Below are positions 1 to 7,227 of a stretch of DNA of 18,248 bases, one piece after another. Location of the stretch: positions 1-18,248 of the forward strand of contig CADCUE010000022.1 in assembly GCA_902805805.1 (NCBI GenBank). The letters run 5' to 3'. The DNA comes from an uncultured Frankineae bacterium. Its GTDB lineage: Bacteria; Actinomycetota; Actinomycetes; Mycobacteriales; SCTD01. Both the position numbers and the translations under genes were made by a program. Every line of letters begins with the position of its first letter. The stretch's first letter is position 1. Under the pieces are notes generated by a model. The model saw only the letters and a list, made by a program, of their open reading frames with translations, ran no database searches and was not told the origin of the DNA.

Positions 1-15
1 GCTGGGCGGTCGGAA

Positions 16-56
16 GTGGCGATCTCGCGGCCGGCCCGAGCGGGCGAGATCGCCAC
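16..56. repeat. Palindromic module 1
   Basis: It has perfect 12-bp arms, GTGGCGATCTCG at 16-27 and its complement at 45-56, around a 17-nt GC-rich loop. Confidence 0.85.
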
Positions 57-119
57 ATCTGCGCGAGGGGTACGCCGGCCGCCTCCTGGCCGGGCGAGCG
101 CGGGGCTGGGCGGCCGGAA

Positions 120-160
120 GTGGCGATCTTGGGGCCGGTCCGAGCGTGCGTGATCGCCAC
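120..160. repeat. Palindromic module 2 (degenerate arms)
   Basis: It has the same 41-bp length and loop family. The inner arm is changed at 130 (C to T) and 151 (A to T), leaving 9 perfect outer pairs, one T.T mismatch and one G.T wobble. It is the only copy with damaged arms. Confidence 0.8.
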
Positions 161-213
161 ATGCGCGCGAGGGCGCCCGCCGGCCGCGCCCCTGGCCGGG
201 CTGGGCGGCCGAA

Positions 214-254
214 GTGGCGATCTCGGGGCCGGTCCCAGCGGGCGAGATCGCCAC
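214..254. repeat. Palindromic module 3
   Basis: It has perfect 12-bp arms at 214-225 and 243-254 with a 17-nt loop. The loop itself can form a short inner GGG/CCC pairing. Confidence 0.85.
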
Positions 255-319
255 ATCCGCGCGAGGCCTACGTCGGCCGCGCCCCGGCCGGGCGAGCGCA
301 GCGGGCTGGGCGGCCGGAA

Positions 320-360
320 GTGGCGATCTCGGGGCCGGTCCCAGCGCGCGAGATCGCCAC
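320..360. repeat. Palindromic module 4
   Basis: It has perfect 12-bp arms at 320-331 and 349-360. The loop differs from module 3 by a single base. Confidence 0.85.
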
Positions 361-380
361 ATCCGGGCGAGGCGCCCGCC

Positions 381-577
381 GGCCGCACGGGCTGCCGGCG
401 CGCGCCTCAGCCGCGGCCGCACGCAGCCGACCGCACCCCGGCCGGCGCGCGGACTGACCGGTCTGCACACGTGCTGATCCACGACGGCCGTCCAGCCGCC
501 TCAGCCGAGCGTGCGGTGACCTGCGGACGAGCGGCCAGGTGTGCGGGACGGTCCGGAACCCTGGACAGCCCAGGGCC
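381..577. other. Non-coding stretch without recognised features
   Basis: With the repeat array it makes a 577-bp gene-free left end. Apart from a short hairpin at 559-575, no gene, RNA or promoter stands out. Open frames here are compositionally odd (very Arg-rich) and lack any recognisable family. Confidence 0.5.
559..575 (-). terminator. Possible weak terminator after the oxidoreductase gene
   Basis: A perfect 6-bp inverted repeat (CCCTGG / CCAGGG) with a 5-nt loop lies 2 bp beyond the stop codon of the minus-strand oxidoreductase gene. No T-tract follows on the minus strand, so it is at best a weak or factor-assisted terminator. Confidence 0.3.
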
Positions 578-1582
578 TCAGGACTCCCGGACGTCCACCA
601 CGAGCTTGCCGCGCTGCGAGCCGCCGCGCAGCAGGGCCAGCAGCGCGTCGAACTGCCCCTCGATGCCGGTGACGACCGTCTCGTCGTAGCGGATCTTCCC
701 CTCGCGCAGCAGCCCCGCGACGTGGTGCGTGAACAGCGGCTTGCGGTGCGCGGAGTCCCAGACGATGAACCCGCGGACGGTGAGCTTCTTGCCGACGATG
801 AGGAACAGGTTGTCGACCGGCTCCACGACGCCGTTGTAGGCGGAGATCTGCCCGCACTCGACGAAGCGCGCGAACGGGTTCGCCAGCGTCAGCGCGGCCC
901 GCAGGTGGGAGCCGCCGACGTTGTCGAAGTAGACGTCGAGCCCGCGCGGCAGCGCCTCCTGCAGCTGCCCCTCCAGGTCGCCGGCGCGGTGGTCGACGCA
1001 CGCGTCGAAGCCGAGCTCCTCCACGACGTAGCGGCACTTGTCCGCCCCGCCGGCGCTGCCGACGACGCGGCACCCGGCGAGCTTGGCGAGCTGACCGGCC
1101 AGGCTGCCGACCGCGCCGGACGCGGCCGAGATCCAGACCGTCTCGCCGGGACGCACCTCGCCGATGTCGAACAGGCCGACCCACGCGGTCATCCCGGGCA
1201 TGCCGAGCACGCCGAGGTAGCTCGGCAGCGGCGCCTGCGAGGGGTCGACGACGACCGCCGCTCGCGCCGGCACGACCGAGTGGGTGCGCCAGCCGAGCTC
1301 GTGCTGCACGTGCGTCCCGACCGGCACGCGGGCGTCCTCGCTGGCGACGACCTCGCCGACGGCGCCGCCGTACAGCGGCTCGCCGATCTCGTACGGCGCG
1401 GCGTAGCTCTTGGCGGCGTTCATCCGCCCGCGCATGTAGGGGTCCACCGACAGGTAGTGGTTGCGCACGAGGACCTGGCCGGGTCCGGGCGTCGGGACCT
1501 CGACGTCGACGAGCTCGACGTCGGTCGGGACGGGCTCGCCCTTCGGCCGGCTGCGCAGCACCCACTGCCGGGCCGCGCTCAC
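578..1582 (-). CDS. NADP-dependent oxidoreductase, MDR family (LTB4DH/CurA-like)
   Basis: A 334-residue medium-chain reductase of the zinc-free leukotriene B4 12-hydroxydehydrogenase / YncB-CurA type, which in known members reduces the C=C bond of alpha,beta-unsaturated carbonyls with NADPH. Visible marks are the N-terminal SVDPYMRGRM motif (residues 45-54), the Rossmann glycine motif AASGAVGS (153-160) with SAGGADK (176-182), and the DVYFDNVGG segment typical of the subfamily. Length fits full-length members. The GTG start at 1582 is chosen because it overlaps the TGA of the upstream gene as GTGA (1579-1582), suggesting translational coupling, and because the protein then starts right before the conserved RQWVL segment. 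Extending the frame upstream would run through the neighbour. The substrate is not predictable from sequence. Confidence 0.92.
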   Translation of the reverse strand: MSAARQWVLRSRPKGEPVPTDVELVDVEVPTPGPGQVLVRNHYLSVDPYMRGRMNAAKSYAAPYEIGEPLYGGAVGEVVASEDARVPVGTHVQHELGWRTHSVVPARAAVVVDPSQAPLPSYLGVLGMPGMTAWVGLFDIGEVRPGETVWISAASGAVGSLAGQLAKLAGCRVVGSAGGADKCRYVVEELGFDACVDHRAGDLEGQLQEALPRGLDVYFDNVGGSHLRAALTLANPFARFVECGQISAYNGVVEPVDNLFLIVGKKLTVRGFIVWDSAHRKPLFTHHVAGLLREGKIRYDETVVTGIEGQFDALLALLRGGSQRGKLVVDVRES

Positions 1583-2787
1583 AGCGACACCGTCTCGATC
1601 TCCGCGCCGGCGGCCCGCAGCCGGTCCGCGAGCCGCGTCCCCATCGCCGTGGCGGGCGTCAGCACCCCACCCTCGCCGGGCAGGTCGTCGAGGGCCAGGC
1701 ACAGGCCGCTCTCGCCGAGCATCACGGCCGTGGCGGCGTAGCCGGGGTCGCCCCGCATCGCGAACGTCGTGCGGTAGCGCCGGCCGTCCGTCGCCGTGCC
1801 GGTCGTCTCGGTCCGGAAGTAGCCGCGCTCGCGGGTGCGCGCGCTCGGCCCCTCACCGGGCTTGGGCAGGACCCGGTCGAGCACCGCCCGCGTCGGGGGC
1901 AGCGCCATGCCGAGGCCCATGCCGGCCACCCCGAGCGCGGTCCCGGCGGCCACCGCCGGCCCGAGCGGCCCGCGCCCGAAGGCCATCACCTCGCGGTAGC
2001 GGAAGCCCCGGCCGTACGCCCAGCCCTGCAGCGCGTTGCTGCGCCGGACGATGCGCGTGTTGAACGGCGCCATGACGAAGATGCCGGTCCACCGGCCGTC
2101 GACCCGCCCGACGGCTGTCGCGTCGCTCTCGCGCCCGAGCGAGGGCTCGGCGTCGCGGTCGGGCGACAGGGAGTACGGGTCGGTCATCAGCCGCCGCGTC
2201 GCCGGGTCGCTCCTCACCTCGTCGACCATCCCGCGCAGCGAGTCGACGGTCCCGCCGCTGATGCCGCCGGACAGCCGCGTCACGACCAGCGTGGTGTCGG
2301 TGAGGTCGCCGCCGGCGGCCTGCGCGGTGAGCAGCGCGGCGAGGTCGGACGGGACGGAGTCGAAGCCGCAGGCGTGCGTGATGCGGGCGCCGCTCTCGCG
2401 GGCCTGCTCGTGCGCCCGGTCGGCGCTCGCCCGGACGAAGGGCACCTCGCCGGTGAGGTCGGCGTAGTGCGTGCCGGCTGCCGCGCACGCCTCGACGAGC
2501 GGCAGGCCGTAGCGGGCGTACGGGCCGACCGTCGTCGCGACGGCCCGGGCCGACGTCGCCAGCTCGCGGACCGCGCCCGCGTCAGAGGTGTCCGCGACGA
2601 CCAGCGGCCAGTCGTGCGCGCTCTCGGGCAGCTCGGCCCGGACGTCCTCCAGGCGCTCCTTCGACCGGCCGCCGAGCGCGACCCGCACGCCGGGCGCCGC
2701 GGCGCGGGCGAGGTGGGCCGCGGTGAGGCGTCCGACGAAGCCGGTGGCCCCGAACAGGACGAGGTCGTGGTCGCGCGAGGTGCCCAT
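1579..2787 (-). CDS. Saccharopine dehydrogenase NADP-binding-domain protein (trans-acting enoyl reductase-like)
   Basis: A 402-residue protein with an N-terminal Rossmann motif GATGFVGR (13-20), followed by the GGRSKERL and TTVGPYARYG segments characteristic of the saccharopine dehydrogenase-like family. In mycobacteria this family includes the trans-acting enoyl reductase Rv2953, which works on polyketide-derived lipids; another homologue is Rv2449c. It is not a lysine-pathway saccharopine dehydrogenase by context. A hydrophobic Gly/Ala-rich segment near residues 265-290 may contact membrane or lipid. The ATG at 2787 lacks a Shine-Dalgarno but has TACGGT (2794-2799, minus) 6 nt upstream, a leaderless layout. 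It overlaps the downstream oxidoreductase by GTGA, so the two reductases probably act together or on related lipids (inference). Confidence 0.88.
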   Translation of the reverse strand: MGTSRDHDLVLFGATGFVGRLTAAHLARAAAPGVRVALGGRSKERLEDVRAELPESAHDWPLVVADTSDAGAVRELATSARAVATTVGPYARYGLPLVEACAAAGTHYADLTGEVPFVRASADRAHEQARESGARITHACGFDSVPSDLAALLTAQAAGGDLTDTTLVVTRLSGGISGGTVDSLRGMVDEVRSDPATRRLMTDPYSLSPDRDAEPSLGRESDATAVGRVDGRWTGIFVMAPFNTRIVRRSNALQGWAYGRGFRYREVMAFGRGPLGPAVAAGTALGVAGMGLGMALPPTRAVLDRVLPKPGEGPSARTRERGYFRTETTGTATDGRRYRTTFAMRGDPGYAATAVMLGESGLCLALDDLPGEGGVLTPATAMGTRLADRLRAAGAEIETVSL

Positions 2788-2793
2788 GCAGGC

Positions 2794-2799
2794 ACCGTA
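2794..2799 (-). promoter_or_regulatory. Candidate -10 box for a leaderless transcript
   Basis: TACGGT matches TAnnnT and ends 6 nt before the ATG at 2787, placing the expected transcription start on or next to the start codon. It lies in the 21-nt gap after the zinc-ribbon gene, so the two reductases may be transcribed independently of it. Confidence 0.45.
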
Positions 2800-2808
2800 C
2801 GGGCAGGC

Positions 2809-3027
2809 TCAGTACGCAGCCGGGCTGGGGCGGGAGTTGATCGCGGCCGTCCCGTCCTGCACCTCGATCGCCACCTCGCCGAGGCGCTGCGCGTGCGCGC
2901 GGCCGTGGTGGGCGCAGAACAGCAGCTCCCCGGCGGCGAGGACGGCGCGGAAGAACGCCTGCGCCCCGCACCGGTCGCACCGGTCGGCGTGCGTGAGGTC
3001 AGCAGCGGCGAGCAGGGTCGAGCTCAT
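2809..3027 (-). CDS. Zinc-ribbon microprotein, DUF7455-like
   Basis: A 72-residue protein. Cys17-x2-Cys20 and Cys38-x2-His41 make a likely zinc ribbon (CDRCG ... FCAHH), the pattern of the small actinobacterial DUF7455 family, of unknown function. Start at ATG 3027 is chosen because a strong Shine-Dalgarno GGGAGGA (3034-3040, minus) sits 6 nt upstream; a longer frame to 3063 lacks this support and adds residues not resembling the family. The stop is 21 nt ahead of the enoyl reductase-like gene, so it could be the first gene of a three-gene unit. No catalytic motif is visible; a nucleic-acid- or protein-binding role is only a guess from the zinc ribbon. Confidence 0.85.
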   Translation of the reverse strand: MSSTLLAAADLTHADRCDRCGAQAFFRAVLAAGELLFCAHHGRAHAQRLGEVAIEVQDGTAAINSRPSPAAY

Positions 3028-3033
3028 GGGACG

Positions 3034-3040
3034 TCCTCCC
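3034..3040 (-). promoter_or_regulatory. Strong ribosome binding site deciding the DUF7455 start
   Basis: GGGAGGA lies 6 nt before the ATG at 3027 and favours this start over the in-frame upstream ATG at 3063. Confidence 0.7.
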
Positions 3041-3082
3041 GTAGGTGTGCCGTGCCTGCTCATCGGCGCGGATCGCCACGAC

Positions 3083-3100
3083 CTGAGCCTTCCCGCTCAG
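3083..3100 (-). terminator. Possible hairpin at the end of deoC
   Basis: CTGAGC and GCTCAG form a perfect 6-bp inverted repeat with a 6-nt loop; the deoC stop codon lies inside one arm. There is no T-run, so terminator function is uncertain. Confidence 0.3.
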
Positions 3101-3753
3101 CCGGGGAGTCCCTCGAGCACCGCGCGGGTGCCGGACAGCCCCAGTCGGGACGCGCCGGCCTCGAGCATGGCCAGCGCCGTCGCGGTGTCGCGGATGCCGC
3201 CGCTGGCCTTGACCCCGAGCCGGTCGCCGACGGTCTCCCGCATGGTCTGCACGGCCTCGACGGACGCGCCGCCGGACGGGTGGAAGCCGGTGGAGGTCTT
3301 GACGTACTGCGCGCCGCCGGCCTCGCTGCGCCGACAGGCCTCGGCCAGCTGCTCCGGCGTCAGCGCGGCGCTCTCGAGGATCACCTTGAGCAGCGCCTGC
3401 CCGCAGGCCGCCCGCACCGCGGCGACGTCGGCCTCCACCGCGCCCCAGTCGCCCGCCAGCACCCGCCCGAGGTCGACCACCATGTCGACCTCGGTGGCCC
3501 CGCGCAGGACCGCCAGCGCCGCCTCCGCCGCCTTGACCTCGCTCTCGTGCGCGCCGGACGGGAAGCCCACGACGGTGCAGACCGCCACGCCGTCGGCCAC
3601 GGTCACCGGCAGCCGGCTCGGCGAGACGCAGATCGAGAACGCGCCCAGCTCGGCCGCCTCCGCGGCCAGTGCGCTGACCTGCGCGTCGGTCGCCTCGGGC
3701 TTGAGCAGGGTGTGGTCGACGGTCCGGGCGAGCGCCTCACGGGTCCAGGTCAC
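3097..3753 (-). CDS. deoC: Deoxyribose-phosphate aldolase
   Basis: A 218-residue class I aldolase that cleaves 2-deoxyribose-5-phosphate into glyceraldehyde-3-phosphate and acetaldehyde in the cytoplasm. Family marks are DHTLLKP (13-19), Asp90 in EVDMVVD, the Schiff-base lysine Lys152 in YVKTSTGF, and Lys182 in GVKASGGI, equivalent to the second catalytic lysine of E. coli DeoC. Length is typical of the short bacterial form. The GTG start at 3753 has no Shine-Dalgarno but has TACGCT (3761-3766, minus) exactly 7 nt upstream, consistent with a leaderless mRNA. It follows the mutase gene by 30 nt on the same strand, completing a salvage route with PNP and the mutase; the -10 box implies it can also be transcribed on its own. 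Confidence 0.96.
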   Translation of the reverse strand: MTWTREALARTVDHTLLKPEATDAQVSALAAEAAELGAFSICVSPSRLPVTVADGVAVCTVVGFPSGAHESEVKAAEAALAVLRGATEVDMVVDLGRVLAGDWGAVEADVAAVRAACGQALLKVILESAALTPEQLAEACRRSEAGGAQYVKTSTGFHPSGGASVEAVQTMRETVGDRLGVKASGGIRDTATALAMLEAGASRLGLSGTRAVLEGLPG

Positions 3754-3760
3754 GGCGGCG

Positions 3761-3766
3761 AGCGTA
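3761..3766 (-). promoter_or_regulatory. Candidate -10 box for leaderless deoC
   Basis: TACGCT (TAnnnT) lies 7 nt before the GTG start of deoC, within the 30-nt gap behind the mutase gene. No convincing -35 box was seen. Confidence 0.5.
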
Positions 3767-3783
3767 GTGGCGGTGCGCCCGCC

Positions 3784-5316
3784 TCAGCCCAGTCCGAGCC
3801 GGGCGTCGACCGCCTGTGCCAGCGCGTCCATCGCGCCGTCCGCGGGGTCGACCAGCTCGAGGTAGGCCTTGAGCTTGGGCTCCGTGCCGCTCGGCCGCAC
3901 CACCACACGACCGCCCTCCAGCCGGTGGACGAGGACGTCGTCGGCCGGCTGCTCGACCGACGTCACCGCGAAGGAGCCGTACGACGTCGGCGCAGCGGCG
4001 CGCAGGCTGTCGACGGCCGCGGCGATGAGGCCCACGTCGTGCACCCGGTAGGACAGCTGCCGCGTCTCGTGCCGGCCGAAGCGGGCCTCGAGCTCGGCCA
4101 GCCGGTCGAGCAGCGTGCGACCCCGCGCCTTCTCCAGCGCCGCCAGCTCGGCGACCAGCAGCGCCGACGACATCCCGTCCTTGTCGCGCACCGTCGCCGG
4201 GGACACGGCGACGCCCAGCGCCTCCTCGTACGCGTAGACCAGGTCGTCCCCCGCCCGCGCCAGGTGCTTGAAGCCGGTCAGGGTCTCGCTGAACGGCACG
4301 TCGTGGGCGGCGCACAGCCGCGCGAGCATGGACGAGCTCACGACGGTGGTCGCGAAGCGGCCCCGAACCCCTGACGACAGGAGGTGGTCGGCGAGCAGGA
4401 CCCCCGTCTCGTCCCCGCGCAGCGGCCGGTCCCGGACCGCGACGGCGATCCGGTCGGCGTCGGGGTCCGAGGCGATCGCCACGTCCGCGTCCGCCGACAG
4501 CCGCAGCAGCAGGTCCAGCGCGCCGGGCTCCTCCGGGTTGGGGAACGCGACCGTCGGGAAGTCGGGGTCGGGCACGGCCTGCTCGGCCACGACCTCCGGA
4601 GCCGGGAAGCCGGCCCGGGCGAAGGCCGCGCACAGCGTCTCGAGACCGACCCCGTGCATGGGCGTGTACGCCACCCGCACGTCGCGCGCGCCGGTCAGCG
4701 GCAGGGCGGCGATCGCCGACAGGTACGCCTGCCAGACGTCCTCGCCCAGGACCTCGGCCTCCCCGAGCGGCAGCGCCAGCACGCCGGCGACCGCGGCGAT
4801 GGCGCGCTCCACCTCGGCGTCCACGGGCGAGGACAGCTGCGCGCCGTCGGCCAGGTAGACCTTCATCCCGTTGTCCTGCGGCGGGTTGTGGCTGGCGGTG
4901 ACCATGACGCCCGCGTCCGCGCCGAGGTGCAGGACGGCGAAGGCGAGCACCGGGGTCGGCAGCTCGCGCGGCAGCAGCAGCGCGCGCAGGCCGGCACCGG
5001 CCAGGACCGCGCCGACGTCGGCGGCGAACTCGACGGACCCGTGCCGCGCGTCGCGCCCGACGACCACGGTCCGGCCGGCACCGAGGTGCGCCGCCAGACC
5101 CGCGGCGGTGCGCCGCACGACCGCGCGGTTCATGCCCTGCGGCCCGGCACGCACCGGACCCCGCAGGCCGGCTGTCCCGAAGTGCAGGGGTCCGGAGAAG
5201 CGGTCGGCGAGCGCCGCCGTGTCACCGGCCGCGAGCAGCGCGGACAGCTCTGCCCGGGTCGCGGGATCCGGATCGTCCGCGATCCAGGCACGCACCTGTG
5301 CCGCCAGCCCGGTCAC
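3784..5316 (-). CDS. Phospho-sugar mutase (phosphomannomutase / phosphopentomutase, PGM2-like)
   Basis: A 510-residue alpha-D-phosphohexomutase. In order: the active-site loop TASHNPP (140-146, phosphoserine Ser142), the metal loop DPDADR (284-289), GDETG (301-305), the TGFKHL and YEEALG sugar-binding segments (348-368), and the C-terminal phosphate-binding loop [10 protein letters not shown] (474-483). The architecture is complete. Relatives are annotated PmmB in mycobacteria and phosphopentomutase (PGM2) elsewhere. Its place between PNP and DeoC argues that its job here is interconverting (deoxy)ribose-1- and 5-phosphate (inference). The GTG start at 5316 overlaps the PNP stop as GTGA (5313-5316); an open frame continues upstream to 6009 but only as an out-of-frame reading of the PNP gene. 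Confidence 0.93.
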   Translation of the reverse strand: MTGLAAQVRAWIADDPDPATRAELSALLAAGDTAALADRFSGPLHFGTAGLRGPVRAGPQGMNRAVVRRTAAGLAAHLGAGRTVVVGRDARHGSVEFAADVGAVLAGAGLRALLLPRELPTPVLAFAVLHLGADAGVMVTASHNPPQDNGMKVYLADGAQLSSPVDAEVERAIAAVAGVLALPLGEAEVLGEDVWQAYLSAIAALPLTGARDVRVAYTPMHGVGLETLCAAFARAGFPAPEVVAEQAVPDPDFPTVAFPNPEEPGALDLLLRLSADADVAIASDPDADRIAVAVRDRPLRGDETGVLLADHLLSSGVRGRFATTVVSSSMLARLCAAHDVPFSETLTGFKHLARAGDDLVYAYEEALGVAVSPATVRDKDGMSSALLVAELAALEKARGRTLLDRLAELEARFGRHETRQLSYRVHDVGLIAAAVDSLRAAAPTSYGSFAVTSVEQPADDVLVHRLEGGRVVVRPSGTEPKLKAYLELVDPADGAMDALAQAVDARLGLG

Positions 5317-6122
5317 AGCTGCCCCACCACCTGCGCCAGCAGCTCGCCGACGCGCGCCGCCGACGCCGCCCCCGCGTCGAGGACCTCGGCGTGGTCCAGC
5401 GGCTGCCCGGTCATGCCGGCCGCGAGGTTGGTCACGAGCGACACCCCGAGGACCTCCATGCCCTCGGCGCGCGCGGCGATCGCCTCCAGCGCCGTCGACA
5501 TGCCGACGAGGTCGGCGCCCAGAGCCCGCAGCATGCGGATCTCCGCGGGGGTCTCGTAGTGCGGGCCGGGCAGCGCCGCGTAGACCCCCTCCGCGAGGCT
5601 CGGGTCGACGCTGCGCACGAGCTCGCGCAGGCGGGCGGAGTAGAGGTCGACCAGGTCGACGAAGTGCGCCCCGACCAGCGGCGAGCGAGCCGTGAGGTTG
5701 AGGTGGTCGCTGACGAGGACCGGCTGCCCGACCTGCAGTCCCTCCCGCACCCCGCCGGCGGCGTTGGTCAGGACCACCGTGCGGCAGCCCGCCGCGGCCG
5801 CGGCTCGCACGCCGTGGACCACCGGCTCCACGCCGCGCCCCTCGTACAGGTGGGTGCGGCCCAGCAGGACCATGACCCGCCGGCCGCCGACCTGCACCGA
5901 GCGCACTCTGCCGGCGTGCCCGGCGACGCCGGGCGGCAGGAAGCCGGGCAGCTCGGTGACCGGCACCTCGACCTCGGCCGGGCCGAGCGCGTCCGCCGCC
6001 GGCACCCACCCCGATCCCATGACCAGGGCGACGTCGTGGGCCGGCACGCCGCTGAGCTCGGCCCAGCGTCGGGCCGCACCGGCCGCGAGGGCGGACGGCT
6101 CTGAGGCGGTAGCGTGGGGCAC
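5313..6122 (-). CDS. Purine-nucleoside phosphorylase
   Basis: A 269-residue PNP of the trimeric (class II, human/mycobacterial) type, which converts purine (deoxy)nucleosides plus phosphate to base and (deoxy)ribose-1-phosphate. Motifs: GSGW (36-39) and GHAGR (68-72) at the phosphate site, GRTHLYEG (88-95), TNAAGG (119-124), [11 protein letters not shown] (186-196, with the Glu190 that stacks on purine in the family), Met-Ser-Thr at 208-210, and the base-recognising Asn232 in VTNLAAG. The GTG at 6122 is preferred over an in-frame GTG at 6143: TAGCGT (6130-6135, minus) lies exactly 7 nt upstream, giving a leaderless mRNA and a length close to the mycobacterial enzyme. It overlaps the mutase gene by GTGA and is probably the first gene of the salvage unit. 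Confidence 0.94.
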   Translation of the reverse strand: MPHATASEPSALAAGAARRWAELSGVPAHDVALVMGSGWVPAADALGPAEVEVPVTELPGFLPPGVAGHAGRVRSVQVGGRRVMVLLGRTHLYEGRGVEPVVHGVRAAAAAGCRTVVLTNAAGGVREGLQVGQPVLVSDHLNLTARSPLVGAHFVDLVDLYSARLRELVRSVDPSLAEGVYAALPGPHYETPAEIRMLRALGADLVGMSTALEAIAARAEGMEVLGVSLVTNLAAGMTGQPLDHAEVLDAGAASAARVGELLAQVVGQL

Positions 6123-6129
6123 GACGCGG

Positions 6130-6135
6130 ACGCTA
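6130..6135 (-). promoter_or_regulatory. Candidate -10 box for the leaderless PNP gene
   Basis: TAGCGT (TAnnnT) ends 7 nt before the GTG at 6122. The -35 position, with a 17-nt spacer, falls at 6153-6158 inside a palindromic repeat. Confidence 0.55.
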
Positions 6136-6149
6136 GTCCGCACCCCCCG

Positions 6150-6177
6150 CCGCAGGACGTCCGCAGGACGTCCGCAG
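6150..6177. repeat. Tandem 11-bp repeat with two GGACGTCC palindromes
   Basis: CCGCAGGACGT occurs at 6150-6160 and 6161-6171 with a partial third copy to 6177. Each full copy creates the 8-bp palindrome GGACGTCC (6155-6162 and 6166-6173), one helical turn apart. The first overlaps the expected -35 region of the PNP promoter, which would suit an operator; the regulator is not identifiable. Confidence 0.6.
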
Positions 6178-6215
6178 CGAGAACGTCACGTTTGCCCCGG
6201 AGCCGCAGCGAGAAC
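6172..6215. repeat. 13-bp direct repeat in the PNP/hydrolase divergent region
   Basis: CCGCAGCGAGAAC occurs exactly twice, at 6172-6184 and 6203-6215, 31 bp (about three helical turns) apart, in the 154-bp region between two divergently transcribed genes. Spacing and place suit a regulator site, but it may also be a simple duplication. Confidence 0.55.
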
Positions 6216-6276
6216 AGATCGGCCACGACCCACACACCAGGCCTTCGTGCCCGGTCTCGACGACGGAGCACAGGCC

Positions 6277-7227
6277 ATGACCCGACCGACCCCGGTGCTG
6301 CGCACCGCCGACCTGGACGGTCCCTTCTCCTGGGTCGACCACGGCGGGCCGGTCGACGGTCCGGTGGTCGTGGCGGTGCACGGCCTCGGCGGCTCGCACG
6401 CCAACTGGCACGACCTCGCGCCGCTGCTCACCGACGGGCACCGCGTCCTGGCCGTCGACCTCGCCGGTCACGGGCGCACCCCGCGCGCCGGTCGGTCCGC
6501 GTCGGTGCGGGCCAACTGCGCGCTGCTGGGGCGCTTCGTGGCCGAGGTCGTCGGCGAGCCGGTGGTCCTGCTGGGCAACTCCATGGGCGCCGCGCTGTCG
6601 GTCCTGCACGCCGCCGCCTGTCCCGAGCAGGTGCGCGGCCTGGCGCTGATCGGCCCGGCCCTGCCGCGCACCCGGACGACCGTGCCGAACCGCGCGCTGG
6701 CCAAGCAGGTGGCGCTGTTCGCGGTCCCCGGCATCGCCGAGCGGTCGCTGGCCCGCCGCCGCACGCGGCTCGGTGCGGAGGCCTTCGTCCAGGCCACGCT
6801 GGAGCTCACCTGCGCGGACGTGTCCACCGTGTCGCCGGAGATGCGGGAGCTGGCGGTGCGCCTGTGCGACGACCGGGCCAACGGTCCTGACGCCGAGCAC
6901 GCCTACCTCGAGGCCGCCCGCTCGCTCGCCCTGCTCGTCACGCGCGCCGGCGCCTACCGCTCGCTGCTGGCCTCGGTGCGCGCGCCTGGCATCGTCCTGC
7001 AGGGCCGCCTGGACCGGTTGGTGCCCGTCTCCGGCGTGGCGCAGCTGGCCCAGCTGCAGCCGGACTGGACACTGCACCTGCTGGACGGGATCGGTCACGT
7101 GCCGCAGATCGAGGCACCCCGGCTCACGGCCGGCCTGCTCCTCCCCTGGCTCGCCACCCTCTCCCTCGGGTCAGCCGCGGACCTGTCCGCCGCCGGCCCG
7201 ACCGACCTCCTGGCAGGTGCCTCGTGA
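6277..7227 (+). CDS. Alpha/beta fold hydrolase
   Basis: A 316-residue serine hydrolase of the alpha/beta fold. The oxyanion-side HGLGG (35-39), nucleophile elbow GNSMG (Ser102), likely acid Asp246 in GRLDRLVP and His274 in GIGHVPQIEAP form a complete triad. The substrate is not evident; esterase or lipase-like activity is the family expectation. The ATG at 6277 has GGAG (6265-6268) 8 nt upstream, and an upstream extension of the frame runs back into the divergent PNP gene and is rejected. The stop overlaps the next gene as GTGA (7224-7227), so it is translationally coupled to a phospholipid-synthesis gene, hinting at a lipid-related role (inference). Confidence 0.92.
   Translation: MTRPTPVLRTADLDGPFSWVDHGGPVDGPVVVAVHGLGGSHANWHDLAPLLTDGHRVLAVDLAGHGRTPRAGRSASVRANCALLGRFVAEVVGEPVVLLGNSMGAALSVLHAAACPEQVRGLALIGPALPRTRTTVPNRALAKQVALFAVPGIAERSLARRRTRLGAEAFVQATLELTCADVSTVSPEMRELAVRLCDDRANGPDAEHAYLEAARSLALLVTRAGAYRSLLASVRAPGIVLQGRLDRLVPVSGVAQLAQLQPDWTLHLLDGIGHVPQIEAPRLTAGLLLPWLATLSLGSAADLSAAGPTDLLAGAS

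Larger units (their letters stand above)
1..380. repeat. Tandem array of ~100-bp units, each with a 41-bp palindrome
   Basis: Four units follow one another at spacings of 104, 94 and 106 bp. Each has a flank resembling GCTGGGCGGCCGGAA, then a palindromic module of exactly 41 bp with the arms GTGGCGATCTCG and CGAGATCGCCAC, then a GC-rich spacer with CGCGAGG and GCCGGCCGC blocks. The modules lie at 16-56, 120-160, 214-254 and 320-360. The 17-nt loops are also conserved (near GGGCCGGTCCCAGCGGG), so the units look like recent duplications rather than independent hairpins. The left window edge cuts into the first flank, so the array may continue outside. The spacers differ in length but are similar to one another, unlike CRISPR spacers. 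No protein is credible here; the open frames are Arg/Pro/Ala-rich readings of the repeat. Role unknown: terminator-like, protein-binding or REP-like. Confidence 0.85.

Noticed and set aside
1..380. CRISPR-like array
   Set aside because: Units are about 100 bp, the between-module sequences resemble each other, the repeats vary in their arms, and no cas gene is present.
120..689. Open frames of 66-189 codons over the repeat array
   Set aside because: Products are Arg/Pro/Ala-rich readings of the duplicated palindromes with no family resemblance; several overlapping frames are open simultaneously, as expected from GC bias.
2374..4374. A 666-codon plus-strand frame opposite deoC and the mutase
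   Set aside because: It is antisense to clearly identified genes and consists of Arg/Gly/His/Asp-rich sequence typical of GC-driven shadow frames.
4470..4482. GATCGCCAC resembling the palindrome arm inside the mutase gene
   Set aside because: Only the short core matches, there is no partner arm at the right distance, and it is explained by the conserved coding sequence.
3784..6009. A 741-codon mutase fusion
   Set aside because: The upstream 230 codons are an out-of-frame reading of the PNP gene; the GTG at 5316 with the GTGA overlap is the real start.
6123..6143. Upstream GTG start for PNP
   Set aside because: It would place the TAGCGT -10 box inside the coding region and adds residues not typical of the family; the start at 6122 fits the known length.
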